This document shows positions 44,788-52,450 of a stretch of 64,000 nucleotides of DNA, piece by piece. Each line of letters opens with the position of its first letter. Within the stretch, counting starts at the first letter, position 1. The stretch spans positions 1 to 64,000 of the forward strand of contig NZ_JWTB01000004.1 of assembly GCF_000813845.1 (NCBI RefSeq). The letters run 5' to 3'. The notes under the pieces are model-generated. The model did not search any database. It saw only the letters and a list, made by a program, of their open reading frames with translations, and had not been told where the DNA came from. Source of the DNA: Pseudarthrobacter phenanthrenivorans. Lineage in GTDB: Bacteria; Actinomycetota; Actinomycetes; Actinomycetales; Micrococcaceae. A program made the translations under genes and the position numbers.

Positions 44788-45774
44788 TCAGCTGCGCCCC
44801 CTCGCCCCGAGAAGGTGGCGGCGGGCCGCCCGGCCGCCGTCCTCAGCGGGATCCACGGCCCCGGACGCCGCGGAGGCGTCGCCATAGTGCCGCAGGAACA
44901 GTTCCTCCAGCGACGGCGGGACGATTGTCAGGCCCTGCACACCCAGGGCGCCCAAGGCGGGCAGCACCTCGGCGATCCGGTCCGAGTCGGCGCTGAACCT
45001 GACCCGGCCGGCGTCGACCGTCAGGTCGTGTACGACGCCCAGGCGGGCCAGGGCGTCGGGGTCCAGCCCGTCCGCCGCAAAGGACACCTCCGACCTGGTG
45101 AGGTGCCGCAGCGAATCCAGCGTGCCGCCGTCGACAATCCTGCCGGCGCGGATGATGCTCACCCGGTGGCAGAGCACCTCCACCTCGGACAGGATGTGGC
45201 TGGAGAGGAGCACGGTGGCGCCGCGTTCGACGGCGGCGAGCAGCTCGCGCCGGAAGACCTCCTCCATGAGCGGGTCAAGCCCGCTGGTGGGCTCGTCCAG
45301 GAGGTAGAGCTCGGCCTCGGTGGCAAGGGCCGCGATCAGCGCCACCTTCTGCCGGTTGCCCTTGGAGTAGGCACGCCCCTTCTTGGCGGGGTCGAAGTCG
45401 AACACCTGGCACAGGCGGTCCTTCCGGCGGCGGTACGCTTCGCCGTCGGCCGTACCGCCGCGCAGCCGCGACAGCAGGTCGATGGTTTCGCCGCCCGACA
45501 GGTTCGGCCACAGCCGGACGTCACCGGGAACGTAGGCCAGGCGCCGGTGGAGTTCCACGGCCTGGGTCCAGGGCTCGAGGCCCAGGACGGTGGCGGACCC
45601 GGAGGTCGCCTTGGCCAGGCCGAGCAGGATTCGGAGGGTGGTGGACTTTCCGGCGCCGTTGGGGCCCAGGAAGCCGTGGATTTCACCGCGCCGGACGTCG
45701 AGGTCGAGTCCGTCCAGGGCCCTGACCTTTCCAAAGTGCTTGTGCAGGTTCGCCGTGTGGACAACGCTGTTCAT
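44788..45774 (-). CDS. ABC exporter ATP-binding protein
   Basis: CcmA/DrrA-type ATPase of 328 aa. Walker A GPNGAGKST (37-45) is followed by a KGNRQKV signature variant (SKGNRQKVALIAALA) and Walker B LYLLDEPTSGLDP. The KGNRQK form of the signature is common in this exporter group. First gene of the operon ATPase-permease-regulator-corA. Confidence 0.87.
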   Translation of the reverse strand: MNSVVHTANLHKHFGKVRALDGLDLDVRRGEIHGFLGPNGAGKSTTLRILLGLAKATSGSATVLGLEPWTQAVELHRRLAYVPGDVRLWPNLSGGETIDLLSRLRGGTADGEAYRRRKDRLCQVFDFDPAKKGRAYSKGNRQKVALIAALATEAELYLLDEPTSGLDPLMEEVFRRELLAAVERGATVLLSSHILSEVEVLCHRVSIIRAGRIVDGGTLDSLRHLTRSEVSFAADGLDPDALARLGVVHDLTVDAGRVRFSADSDRIAEVLPALGALGVQGLTIVPPSLEELFLRHYGDASAASGAVDPAEDGGRAARRHLLGARGRS

Positions 45775-45793
45775 GCCTCAAGTCTTCGAAGTT

Positions 45794-45809
45794 TTCACAA
45801 GTTTGTGAA
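45794..45809. promoter_or_regulatory. Palindromic operator candidate TTCACAA-GT-TTGTGAA
   Basis: A 16-bp perfect palindrome in the 53-nt divergent region between the ABC exporter operon and an MFS gene. Its first 15 bases are found again, inverted, at 55771-55785. The local MarR-like regulator is the natural candidate binder. Confidence 0.55.
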
Positions 45810-45827
45810 GGTACTAAAGTCCCCCGT

Positions 45828-47012
45828 ATGAGCCCTGACAAACCCGTGCCCAGCGAGCAGGCAACCCGCGGGTCCTCGGCACCGCTTTATGCCGCAGGGT
45901 TCGTCACCGCCTTCGGCGCGCACAGCATCGCGGCGGGCCTGGGCGCGGAGAGCGGCAACATCGGCCTGAGCCTGCTGAACCTCGGCATCCTGCTGGCCCT
46001 CTACGACGTCGCCGAGGTCTTCCTGAAGCCGGTCTTCGGCGCGCTCAGCGACCGTATTGGCGCCAAACCCGTGGTGGTCGGCGGCCTGGCCGCCTTTGCC
46101 GCCCTGTCACTGATCGGCCTTGGCGCGGCGGACCCCCTGGTCCTTGCCCTCGCCCGGCTGGGACAGGGCGCCGCGGCCTCGGCCTTTTCACCGGCGTCGT
46201 CCGCCATGGTGGCCAGGATGGCCCGCGGCGGCAAGGCCGGCACCTACTTTGGCCGCTACGGATCCTGGAAGAGCCTGGGCTACATCATCGGGCCGCCACT
46301 GGGTGCCGGCCTGATCCTGGCGGGCGGCTTTCCCCTGCTCTTCGGCGCGCTGTCCGTGCTCGCCGCGGTGACTGCGGTGTGGGTGCTGGTGTCGGTGCCG
46401 CACCTGGTGCCGCTGCCGCGGAAGCGGTACACGGTGATGGACCTGGCGCGGCAGGTGGGCGAGCGCCGTTTCCTGGTGCCCACGCTGGTCCTGGCCGCCT
46501 CCACCGGCGCGCTGGGTGCCGCCGTCGGCTTCCTTCCGGCGCTGGCCACCCGCCATGGCCTGGACGCCCTTGCCGGTACGGCGGCGGTGAGCGTGGTGGC
46601 GCTCGGCTCGGTGCTGACCCAGCCGTGGATCGGCAGGTTGCGGGACCGGCACGCGGTCACGGACAACAAGGGTACGACGGCGGGCCTGCTGCTGATCGCT
46701 GCAGGCGTGGGTTTGGTGGCGGCTGCGCCGGGCGTGGTCACCATTTTCGTTGCGGCGGCACTGGTGGGCACCGGAATCGGTGCTGTCACTCCCCTGGGCT
46801 TCGCGCACCTTGCCGACACCACGCCACCCGAGCGGATGGGCCGGACCATGGGCTCGGCCGAGCTGGGACGCGAACTGGGCGACGCCGGCGGCCCGTTGCT
46901 GGTGGGCGGCATCGCCACGGCAACCGCGTTGCCTTTCGGGCTCGGCGCGCTGGCCCTGCTGGTGGCGGCGGCAGCGATCCCCCGGCTCGACCCGGTCAAA
47001 CCCGCCGCCTGA
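45828..47012 (+). CDS. MFS transporter
   Basis: Carrier of 394 aa with about 12 hydrophobic segments. The loop 2-3 motif is present as VFGALSDRIGAKPVVV (near 68-83), and the fifth-helix region has GSWKSLGYIIGPPLGAG, an antiporter-like motif C. Drug or metabolite efflux is likely; the substrate is unknown. TAAAGT lies seven bases before the ATG. It is divergent from the ABC exporter operon and probably shares its operator. Confidence 0.85.
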   Translation: MSPDKPVPSEQATRGSSAPLYAAGFVTAFGAHSIAAGLGAESGNIGLSLLNLGILLALYDVAEVFLKPVFGALSDRIGAKPVVVGGLAAFAALSLIGLGAADPLVLALARLGQGAAASAFSPASSAMVARMARGGKAGTYFGRYGSWKSLGYIIGPPLGAGLILAGGFPLLFGALSVLAAVTAVWVLVSVPHLVPLPRKRYTVMDLARQVGERRFLVPTLVLAASTGALGAAVGFLPALATRHGLDALAGTAAVSVVALGSVLTQPWIGRLRDRHAVTDNKGTTAGLLLIAAGVGLVAAAPGVVTIFVAAALVGTGIGAVTPLGFAHLADTTPPERMGRTMGSAELGRELGDAGGPLLVGGIATATALPFGLGALALLVAAAAIPRLDPVKPAA

Positions 47013-47048
47013 GCGGCCTTCCAGCTTTCTGTGTCACCCTTAACCGCG

Positions 47049-47954
47049 ATGACTTCTTCACGGCAACTATCCACCAGGACTCCTGCCCGGCCCGCTCCGG
47101 GCTCGGCCTTCCTGTTCGTGCTGTCCACCCTGGCCTGCATTGCCGGACTCGTTGCCACCTACTACTTCTTCGTCCAGACCACCACGGGACAGTTCATTGA
47201 CGAGTCCGCGCTGGTGGAGGCTGTGGAGATCCATGGCCCCGCCGGCAAGGCCGCCACCCGGTTCCTCGACTGGCTGCCCACCATCTCACTGGTGATGGCC
47301 GCCGTCGTGGTCCTGTTTGTGACCGTGATCCGGCGGCACTGGGCCGAGGCCGGGATCGCCGTGGCCGCGTGCGTCGGCGCCAACATAGCCACCCAGGTCC
47401 TGAAGGACCTGCTGCCGGCACGTCCGGATAAAGGCGTGCTGACGCTGGAACTGAATTCGCTGCCCTCCGGCCACACCACACTCGCGGCGTCCGCGGCCGC
47501 CGCCGTGTTCCTCATGGCATCACCGCGCTGGCGCCCGATGGCCGGTTTCGTTGGCGGCACCTTTGCCATCGCCTCCGGGGTGTCGACGCTGATCAACCAA
47601 TGGCACCGGCCTGCCGACGTGGTGGCCGCGTTCCTGTTGGTGGGCGCGTTCATGATCCCGGCCGGGTGGCTGATCCTGCGCCGCGGATCGTGGAACGAGT
47701 GGGACGGGTTCGGCGGGCACATCGGCTCGGCCCGGATCTGGCTCACGCTGCCGGTGCTGATCGGACTCGCCTCCGCCGGGGTGGCGGTATATTCGCTGGT
47801 CCGGATCGCGCCCAGCCCGTGGCAGGAAAGCAGTACCACCAACTACTTCTGGGCCGGGATCTCCCTGATTGTGATCGCGGGCTACCTGGCCACCGTTGCC
47901 ACCACTTCCCTGTTCGCCTTCGCCGCGCGACGGCGGGACATACCCAGGCGGTAG
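47049..47954 (+). CDS. Phosphatase PAP2 family membrane protein
   Basis: Lipid phosphatase-like protein of 301 aa with six or so membrane helices. The three PAP2 motifs are intact: KDLLPARP (K-x6-RP), LPSGHTT, and QWHRPADV with the catalytic His and Asp. Likely substrates are phosphatidate or undecaprenyl pyrophosphate at the outer membrane face. Start uncertain: ATG 47049 or an in-frame GTG at 47031. Confidence 0.86.
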   Translation: MTSSRQLSTRTPARPAPGSAFLFVLSTLACIAGLVATYYFFVQTTTGQFIDESALVEAVEIHGPAGKAATRFLDWLPTISLVMAAVVVLFVTVIRRHWAEAGIAVAACVGANIATQVLKDLLPARPDKGVLTLELNSLPSGHTTLAASAAAAVFLMASPRWRPMAGFVGGTFAIASGVSTLINQWHRPADVVAAFLLVGAFMIPAGWLILRRGSWNEWDGFGGHIGSARIWLTLPVLIGLASAGVAVYSLVRIAPSPWQESSTTNYFWAGISLIVIAGYLATVATTSLFAFAARRRDIPRR

Positions 47955-47983
47955 GGCCTTCAGGCCATGCACGGCATGCCCTA
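47952..47983 (+). terminator. Hairpin after the PAP2 gene
   Basis: TAGGGC and GCCCTA flank an inner GGCCATGC-ACG-GCATGCC pairing. The stop codon is in the left arm. It is a moderate terminator candidate. Confidence 0.4.
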
Positions 47984-48121
47984 GCATGGAACACCGGCCG
48001 GCGGACGACTCTTGAGGAAACCTTGAGGAATTCGACCCCCTAAGCTTGAGCCGCCCCAGGCATAGTGGCAAGTGCTTGGCCGGCGTTTTGAAGTGGGCGC
48101 CGCCAGGCACACCCCTGTTCG

Positions 48122-48145
48122 CGCTCCCTCGTCCCCGAGGGAGCG
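48122..48145. terminator. Hairpin upstream of the VOC gene stop
   Basis: CGCTCCCTCG and CGAGGGAGCG pair perfectly around TCCC, 44 nt past the VOC stop on the minus strand. It serves the convergent PAP2 and VOC genes. The rest of this 234-nt gap shows no feature. Confidence 0.5.
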
Positions 48146-48188
48146 TTGCAGTTTAAGGCGCAGGTTCCAAGGCGCCGTCAGGACCTGG

Positions 48189-48569
48189 TTACAGGGCGTC
48201 CAGCCGCTTGCGCAGCAGGCAGAACTCGTTTCCTTCCGGGTCCTGCAGCACGTGCCATTGCTCGCCGCCGGCCTGCCCCACATCCGCGGGCCGTGCCCCG
48301 AGACCCAGCAGGCGTTCCAGCTCGGCGTCCTGGTCGCGGTCCACCGGGTTGACGTCGATGTGCAGCGGAAGCCTTCCCACCCGCGGATTGGTGCTGGGGC
48401 TCAGGATGATCGTGGGCTGCAGTCCGCCGAATCCCGCGTCCGGCGGCCCGATTTCGATCGCCCCGTCCTCCCGGTCGAGCTCCACGTAACCCAGCACGTC
48501 ACTCCAGAACCGGGCCAGCAGTTCGGGGTCGGCGCAGTTCAGGACAAGTTCACTGATTCGGCATGACAT
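48189..48569 (-). CDS. VOC family (glyoxalase/bleomycin-resistance-like) protein
   Basis: Protein of 126 aa with the betaalphabeta-beta-beta-beta pattern: ISELVLNCADPELLARFWSD at the N-terminus and WHVLQDPEGNEFCLL at the C-terminus, both VOC signatures. It is probably a metal-binding lyase, dioxygenase or resistance protein. I start at the ATG at 48569, six bases after TACACT; the frame extends further upstream without a ribosome site. Confidence 0.82.
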   Translation of the reverse strand: MSCRISELVLNCADPELLARFWSDVLGYVELDREDGAIEIGPPDAGFGGLQPTIILSPSTNPRVGRLPLHIDVNPVDRDQDAELERLLGLGARPADVGQAGGEQWHVLQDPEGNEFCLLRKRLDAL

Positions 48570-48575
48570 GGTGCC

Positions 48576-48581
48576 AGTGTA
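48576..48581 (-). promoter_or_regulatory. Candidate leaderless -10 element of the VOC gene
   Basis: TACACT, six bases, then ATG. No clear -35 upstream. Confidence 0.4.
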
Positions 48582-48785
48582 CGGACGGCAGGCCGGTGGG
48601 CTGGTGCCGGACACGGGCATTGGGTACGACGGCGGCAGATCCGTCCCGGGGCCGTGCCACCTTCGGCGCGGGTCACCCTCCGCGACGCGCATCTCCTCTT
48701 TCGACCCGCATCTTCCCCTGCGCGGCCCGGATAACCGTGGCGGAAACAAGGCTGCGTATCGGTGGTGAATGTCCGCGTCGCTGCT

Positions 48786-48853
48786 CCAGCTCGGCGGGAG
48801 GCGGTGCCGCTGCGTGGGGGGTTTTGCAGCGGCACCTTCTTCCACCGAGCTGG
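48786..48853 (-). terminator. Two-part terminator of the signal-peptidase operon
   Basis: CCAGCTCGG/CCGAGCTGG (9 bp) encloses GGTGCCGCTGC/GCAGCGGCACC (11 bp), both perfect, 15 nt past the last gene. The remaining roughly 200 nt to the VOC gene hold nothing recognisable. Confidence 0.7.
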
Positions 48854-48867
48854 CGGTCCAGGGCCGG

Positions 48868-49365
48868 TTAGAAAGCGGTGGACAGGCAGGTGACCTTGTC
48901 GCTGTTGTTGCCCTGCTCCAGCGCCACTTTTGCCGTGGCCGTGCTTTGGCTCTGGTCCGGGTAGGTTGCCGTGACACGGATGGTCAGCGGCGTTGTTGTC
49001 CGGTTGGCCAGCACGATCTGCGAGGTGATCGTCAGGGTGATGGTGCTTGTCGTTCCAAGGCTCACGGATTCGGTGTAGGACGGCCCGTAGGTTCCGTTGG
49101 CCTGGAGCGCAGCGTAGGTCAGGGTGGTGGGCGCCCTCGATCCGGCCGCTGTCAGCGTGGCCACTTTCTGCGGACTGTCGTTGGTGCAGGTGAAGTTCGA
49201 GAACCCGGCCGTGGGCCAGGTGCCCGATGCCGTGACGGTCATGGTCGCCGTCGCGCTCTGTTGCCAGAGTGCCGAGGCCGACGCCCCGCCAATGCCCAGC
49301 AGCACCGTGAGCACGAACGCGCCGAGGGCCAGGCCTGCGCCGGGAAGGTTATGGATCCTCTCCAT
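48868..49365 (-). CDS. Exported protein with SipW-type (alternate) signal peptide
   Basis: Protein of 165 aa. A hydrophobic segment (about 11-30) ends in GGASASAL followed by WQQSATATMTVTASG, the pattern of alternate-type signal peptides read by ER/SipW-type signal peptidases. The mature part, about 130 residues, is Thr/Ser-rich and probably all beta, as in TasA/CalY-like fibre proteins, with two Cys residues (FTCTND and KVTCLS) that could form a disulfide. Its ATG directly follows the signal-peptidase TAG stop. Confidence 0.68.
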   Translation of the reverse strand: MERIHNLPGAGLALGAFVLTVLLGIGGASASALWQQSATATMTVTASGTWPTAGFSNFTCTNDSPQKVATLTAAGSRAPTTLTYAALQANGTYGPSYTESVSLGTTSTITLTITSQIVLANRTTTPLTIRVTATYPDQSQSTATAKVALEQGNNSDKVTCLSTAF

Positions 49366-50010
49366 CTATCCCACCCCAGGGCCCGGCGCGTCGTGCGGCT
49401 TCCGGGCTTTGCGCACCGACGTGTAGACGGTGATGGCTCCGTACCCGATCAGCGCGACGGCCGCGACGACCGTCCACATTCCGCGGTCCGAGTTGCCCAG
49501 GAAATTCGCTACGAAGCCTACATACGGGACGGCGTAGAACAGCTTGCCCTTGACCTGGATGGCGCGCACCGGGTTGGGGTCGTTGGCGCCGTTGTTGTCG
49601 CCCTTGGTGATCAGCGTCTTCTCGCCCGCCTGGGTGGAGCCGAAGCCGACGATCCGGTGCGTTTCCACCTCGGGCTTTCCGGAGTACAGCTGGAAGGTGA
49701 TGACGTCGCCGTACTTGAGGTCCTCGAACGGTGCCGGCTTCATCACCATGAAGGTTCCTGGTGGAAACTTCTGGGCCATGGAGTTGGTCAGGACCGTATA
49801 GGTCTGCGAGCCGGTCGCCACCGGCACCACGATGAGCACCAGGGCGGCAAACAGTGCTGCCAGCATGACGGCCATGCTGGCAAGACGTCCGACGACGGCC
49901 CAGGCACCGCGGCGTATATGTCCCGGCCGCGGAGTGGTTGCCGGCGTTTCCCCGCGGTTCCCAGGATCGGTGCCACCACCCAGGAGTCGTTCGGTCAGGT
50001 CAGCAGCCAC
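49366..50010 (-). CDS. sipW: Signal peptidase I, ER/SipW type
   Basis: Membrane peptidase of 214 aa with an N-terminal hydrophobic anchor (about 38-65) and a second helix near 180-200. The catalytic Ser77 is in TNSMAQKFPPG, and His118 (ETHRIVGFG) takes the place of the usual lysine, so it is the Ser-His ER/SipW type, as is the Asp138 of GDNN. Such enzymes remove alternate signal peptides of fibre subunits. It overlaps the preceding substrate gene by 11 bp and abuts the following one. GTG start with GGGGTG upstream. Confidence 0.83.
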   Translation of the reverse strand: MAADLTERLLGGGTDPGNRGETPATTPRPGHIRRGAWAVVGRLASMAVMLAALFAALVLIVVPVATGSQTYTVLTNSMAQKFPPGTFMVMKPAPFEDLKYGDVITFQLYSGKPEVETHRIVGFGSTQAGEKTLITKGDNNGANDPNPVRAIQVKGKLFYAVPYVGFVANFLGNSDRGMWTVVAAVALIGYGAITVYTSVRKARKPHDAPGPGVG

Positions 50011-50608
50011 TGGGCACCCCGCAAAGTTGACGTGCGGTGAGTTGGAGCGAGATGTTCACTGCCTGTCCTTTCACTGTGGATGGGGCGCTGGAGCTGAGGC
50101 TGACCTGGAAGCAGAAGACGGTGGTCCGGCCCTTGGCAACCGTCGGCGAGACGAGCCCGACCGTACCCACCGGCGCAAAGCCGGTGGCGGTGCTGCACTC
50201 CGCCGAGGACGTTGCGTTCTTGGCGTTGACGCTGACGTAGCCGGCGAGGGTTCCGCCATTGACGTTTGCGATGCTGGGCTGGCTGGCCGTGATCGCCGTG
50301 TTGAACTGGCCGCCGGCGTTGGTTGTGTTGATGACCACGACGCCGCCGTAAACGGAAGTGCCGGGACCGAGGGTCCCTGCGGGAGACAGCGTGAGCGTGG
50401 CTGCCGTCCCGTCCGCGAGTGTCATCGTCGTCGTCTGGCCCGTGTTCACCGCTGTCAGCGCCGTATCGAACGACGCCGAGGACACAGTTCCCGGCGAGGC
50501 GGCTGCCGATGCACTCCACAACGCGTACGTTCCCTGCACCGTTAACAGGCCCAGGAGCACTGCCGCGGCAGCCAGCGCAGCCGCCTGCAGTCTGCGCTTG
50601 ATGCGCAT
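50000..50608 (-). CDS. Exported protein with alternate-type signal peptide
   Basis: Protein of 202 aa. Basic N-terminus (RIKRRLQ), hydrophobic segment about 9-25, then GTYALWSASAAASPG, the W-x-A pattern of alternate signal peptides. The rest, rich in Thr, Ala and Ser with a few Cys near the C-terminus (FCFQVS, QLCGVPSGC), looks like an extracellular beta protein. ATG with a strong AGGAGGAGACC site. Lies downstream of the first substrate gene across an attenuator-like hairpin. Confidence 0.7.
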   Translation of the reverse strand: MRIKRRLQAAALAAAAVLLGLLTVQGTYALWSASAAASPGTVSSASFDTALTAVNTGQTTTMTLADGTAATLTLSPAGTLGPGTSVYGGVVVINTTNAGGQFNTAITASQPSIANVNGGTLAGYVSVNAKNATSSAECSTATGFAPVGTVGLVSPTVAKGRTTVFCFQVSLSSSAPSTVKGQAVNISLQLTARQLCGVPSGC

Positions 50609-50644
50609 GGTCTCCTCCTGGTCCTGGTCCGCTGTGGTTGCCTT

Positions 50645-50675
50645 GGGCGGGTGGCTGGTCAGCAGCCACCCGCCC
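50645..50675 (-). terminator. 13-bp hairpin between the first and second substrate genes
   Basis: GGGCGGGTGGCTG and CAGCCACCCGCCC pair perfectly around GTCAG, 8 nt past the first gene's stop. No T-tail follows, so it may stabilise the upstream message or partly attenuate read-through rather than stop it. Confidence 0.6.
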
Positions 50676-50682
50676 TCGGTGA

Positions 50683-51222
50683 TCAGGAAAGGCCGGGCTG
50701 GGTTACCTGGGTCAGCTGGAATGCCACGTTGTTGAAGTTGTAGCTCACGCTGGTGTCCGCGCGGCCGGTGGTGGTGGAGAGGAACTCGAAGGTGATGGTC
50801 GCCGTGACCGTCTGGGCGGACCCCGTGGCCTTCAGCGGGTTGGCGACGGCAGTGCCGCCCAGAGTGAGTGCAGGAGCACTCACGGATACGTTGGCCGGGG
50901 TGAAACCGTTGGTGGCGGTGATGCCGGTGGTGGCAACGTTGGCGGCCATCTTGTCTCCGACGAGGGTCACGGTGAGGTCCTGGGTGAAGGTGAGCTTGTC
51001 ACCGGGGACCACCTTGTAGGTGGTGATGTCAATCGTGGCACCGGTGCGGTCCTTCCAGACGCCGGCGGCGGTCTTCGCGACGTTCAGGTCGCCGGAAACG
51101 ATGGTGCCGGGAGCTGCGGTTGCCTCGGCGTTCCAGTTGGCCAGCGTTCCGCCGCCGCCCAGCAGCAGTGCGGCACCTACGGCGATGGCTGCGGTTCCCT
51201 TGATCAGCGTGCTGTTCTTCAT
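50683..51222 (-). CDS. Alternate-type signal peptide domain protein, candidate main fibre subunit
   Basis: Protein of 179 aa. N-terminus KNSTLIKG, hydrophobic segment with ALLLGGGGTL, then ANWNAEATAAPGTI, which is the alternate signal peptide motif. The mature region (about 145 aa) has no Cys and is all-beta in character (TITFEFLSTT, VTVTL-like strands), as in TasA/camelysin. First gene of the operon with GAGGGGACATC before its ATG, and an RNA hairpin right after its stop, which suggests it is made in excess over the rest. Confidence 0.73.
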   Translation of the reverse strand: MKNSTLIKGTAAIAVGAALLLGGGGTLANWNAEATAAPGTIVSGDLNVAKTAAGVWKDRTGATIDITTYKVVPGDKLTFTQDLTVTLVGDKMAANVATTGITATNGFTPANVSVSAPALTLGGTAVANPLKATGSAQTVTATITFEFLSTTTGRADTSVSYNFNNVAFQLTQVTQPGLS

Positions 51223-51329
51223 GATGTCCCCTCAGACTTTGTTGGTGTGGTGTGGTCTAGCTGGGGACAACACTGCATGGCCAAGCTCAGGAAGTGAGGG
51301 GGTAAAGAGTCAACAAATGCTCAAGGTAT

Positions 51330-51341
51330 TTGAAATTTCAA
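51330..51341. promoter_or_regulatory. Palindrome upstream of the signal-peptidase operon
   Basis: TTGAAATTTCAA is a perfect 12-bp palindrome in the 163-nt gap before the first gene. It may be a regulator site; nothing else proves it. Confidence 0.3.
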
Positions 51342-51385
51342 CTGGCCGTTGACCTGCGCTTTTACTGTCCCGGCCGTGCCGGCTG

Positions 51386-51988
51386 TCACTGTCCTGCAAG
51401 GGCGGCACCGAGGACGGCCAGGGCGTTGGCGCGCATCACGTCGAACGCCTGTCCAGGAGGCAGCCCCGCGACGTCCCGCAGCCACACGTAGGGTTCGATG
51501 CCGGCGACAGAGCGCAGCCTGACGGCAAGGGCGGCGGTGTCGCAGCCCGGTTGTGCTGACTCCAGCGGGGACAGGGCATCCCGGTACCAGGCGATGGCGC
51601 GGCCGCCGCGAAGCGTGGGGCGTGAGGTGCCGGGCGTGAGGGACAGCCGCAATGCGGCGCGCAGCTGTGGTTCCCAGGCCCGGATGAACTCGAAGTGGGC
51701 GTCCAGGGTGCGTGCAAGGCGGGCATGAACGTCCGACGGCGGGTCCTCACCAAGCAGCGAGCCGGCTCCGGTTTCGGGGAGCGCGGCGTGCAGGAGCGCC
51801 TCCTTGTCCGGAAAGTACCGGTAGGCAGTGGTCCGGGAGATGCCGGCGATCGCCGCCACTTCCGCCACTGACGGATCACGCCCGGCTTCAAGTTGGTCCC
51901 GCAGGACGCCGACCAGGGCCTCGCGGGTACGCGACTTTTGCCTGATCCTCCCGCTCAGCAAATATTTCTCATTGTGGTGTCCGGACAC
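51386..51988 (-). CDS. TetR/AcrR family regulator
   Basis: Protein of 200 aa with a TetR N-terminal HTH (SVAEVAAIAGISRTTAYRYF, about 38-57) after a basic tail, and a C-terminal ligand-binding domain rich in Leu/Ala. GTG start; TATCAT lies seven bases upstream, so the message is probably leaderless. Divergent from a cupin-like gene whose -10 overlaps this one in opposite orientation, so it likely controls that gene and itself. Confidence 0.85.
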   Translation of the reverse strand: MSGHHNEKYLLSGRIRQKSRTREALVGVLRDQLEAGRDPSVAEVAAIAGISRTTAYRYFPDKEALLHAALPETGAGSLLGEDPPSDVHARLARTLDAHFEFIRAWEPQLRAALRLSLTPGTSRPTLRGGRAIAWYRDALSPLESAQPGCDTAALAVRLRSVAGIEPYVWLRDVAGLPPGQAFDVMRANALAVLGAALAGQ

Positions 51989-52022
51989 AGGTTTTATGAT
52001 ACCTACGTACCGTTATGGTACG
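51972..52022. promoter_or_regulatory. Overlapping divergent promoters with TetR operator
   Basis: Plus strand: -35 TTGTGG (51972-51977), 17 nt, -10 TATGAT (51995-52000). The minus-strand -10 TATCAT (51996-52001) faces it. The operator candidate CGTACC-GTTAT-GGTACG (52006-52022) sits at the plus-strand start site. GTGTCCGGACAC (51977-51988) is a further 12-bp palindrome over the TetR start. Confidence 0.6.
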
Positions 52023-52053
52023 CACGTCCCATGAAGCACGTGAGGGGTTTACC

Positions 52054-52404
52054 GTGGCCGATCCCATTGCAGTCAATCCGCAGCATTACCGGCTCGTCTT
52101 CGAAAATGAGCGGGTCCGCGTCCTGGAGTACACGGACGGCCCCGGTGACAGCACCGGCACCCATTCCCACCCGGACAGCGTGATGGTGACACTGAGTTCC
52201 TTCGCCCGCAGGCTGCGTTCCGGAGACCGGGAGGCCGACGTGGAGCTGCAGCCAGGGCAGGCCCGCTGGCTGGATGCACAGGAGCACTCCGGAACGAACA
52301 TCGGCTCAACCCCAACCCACTGCCTCTTCGTGGAACTAAAGGAACCCCGCCACGCATTAACAGGCGAGCACCATGCCGGCCACCTGGGCCCGTCCACATC
52401 CTGA
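52054..52404 (+). CDS. Cupin-like small protein
   Basis: Protein of 116 aa with a cupin-type core: HYRLVFENERVRVLEY, then a His-rich THSHPDSVMVTL (metal-binding-like), then LQPGQARWLDAQEHSGTN. Possibly a small-molecule-binding or detoxifying enzyme; function unproven. I start at the GTG at 52054, six bases after GAGGGG; the in-frame ATG at 52015 lies inside the operator and near the transcription start. Confidence 0.7.
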   Translation: MADPIAVNPQHYRLVFENERVRVLEYTDGPGDSTGTHSHPDSVMVTLSSFARRLRSGDREADVELQPGQARWLDAQEHSGTNIGSTPTHCLFVELKEPRHALTGEHHAGHLGPSTS

Positions 52405-52450
52405 CCCGCACGCCCGGAAGGAAGCAGTCCCCAAGGAAGCGGGGCCGTGA

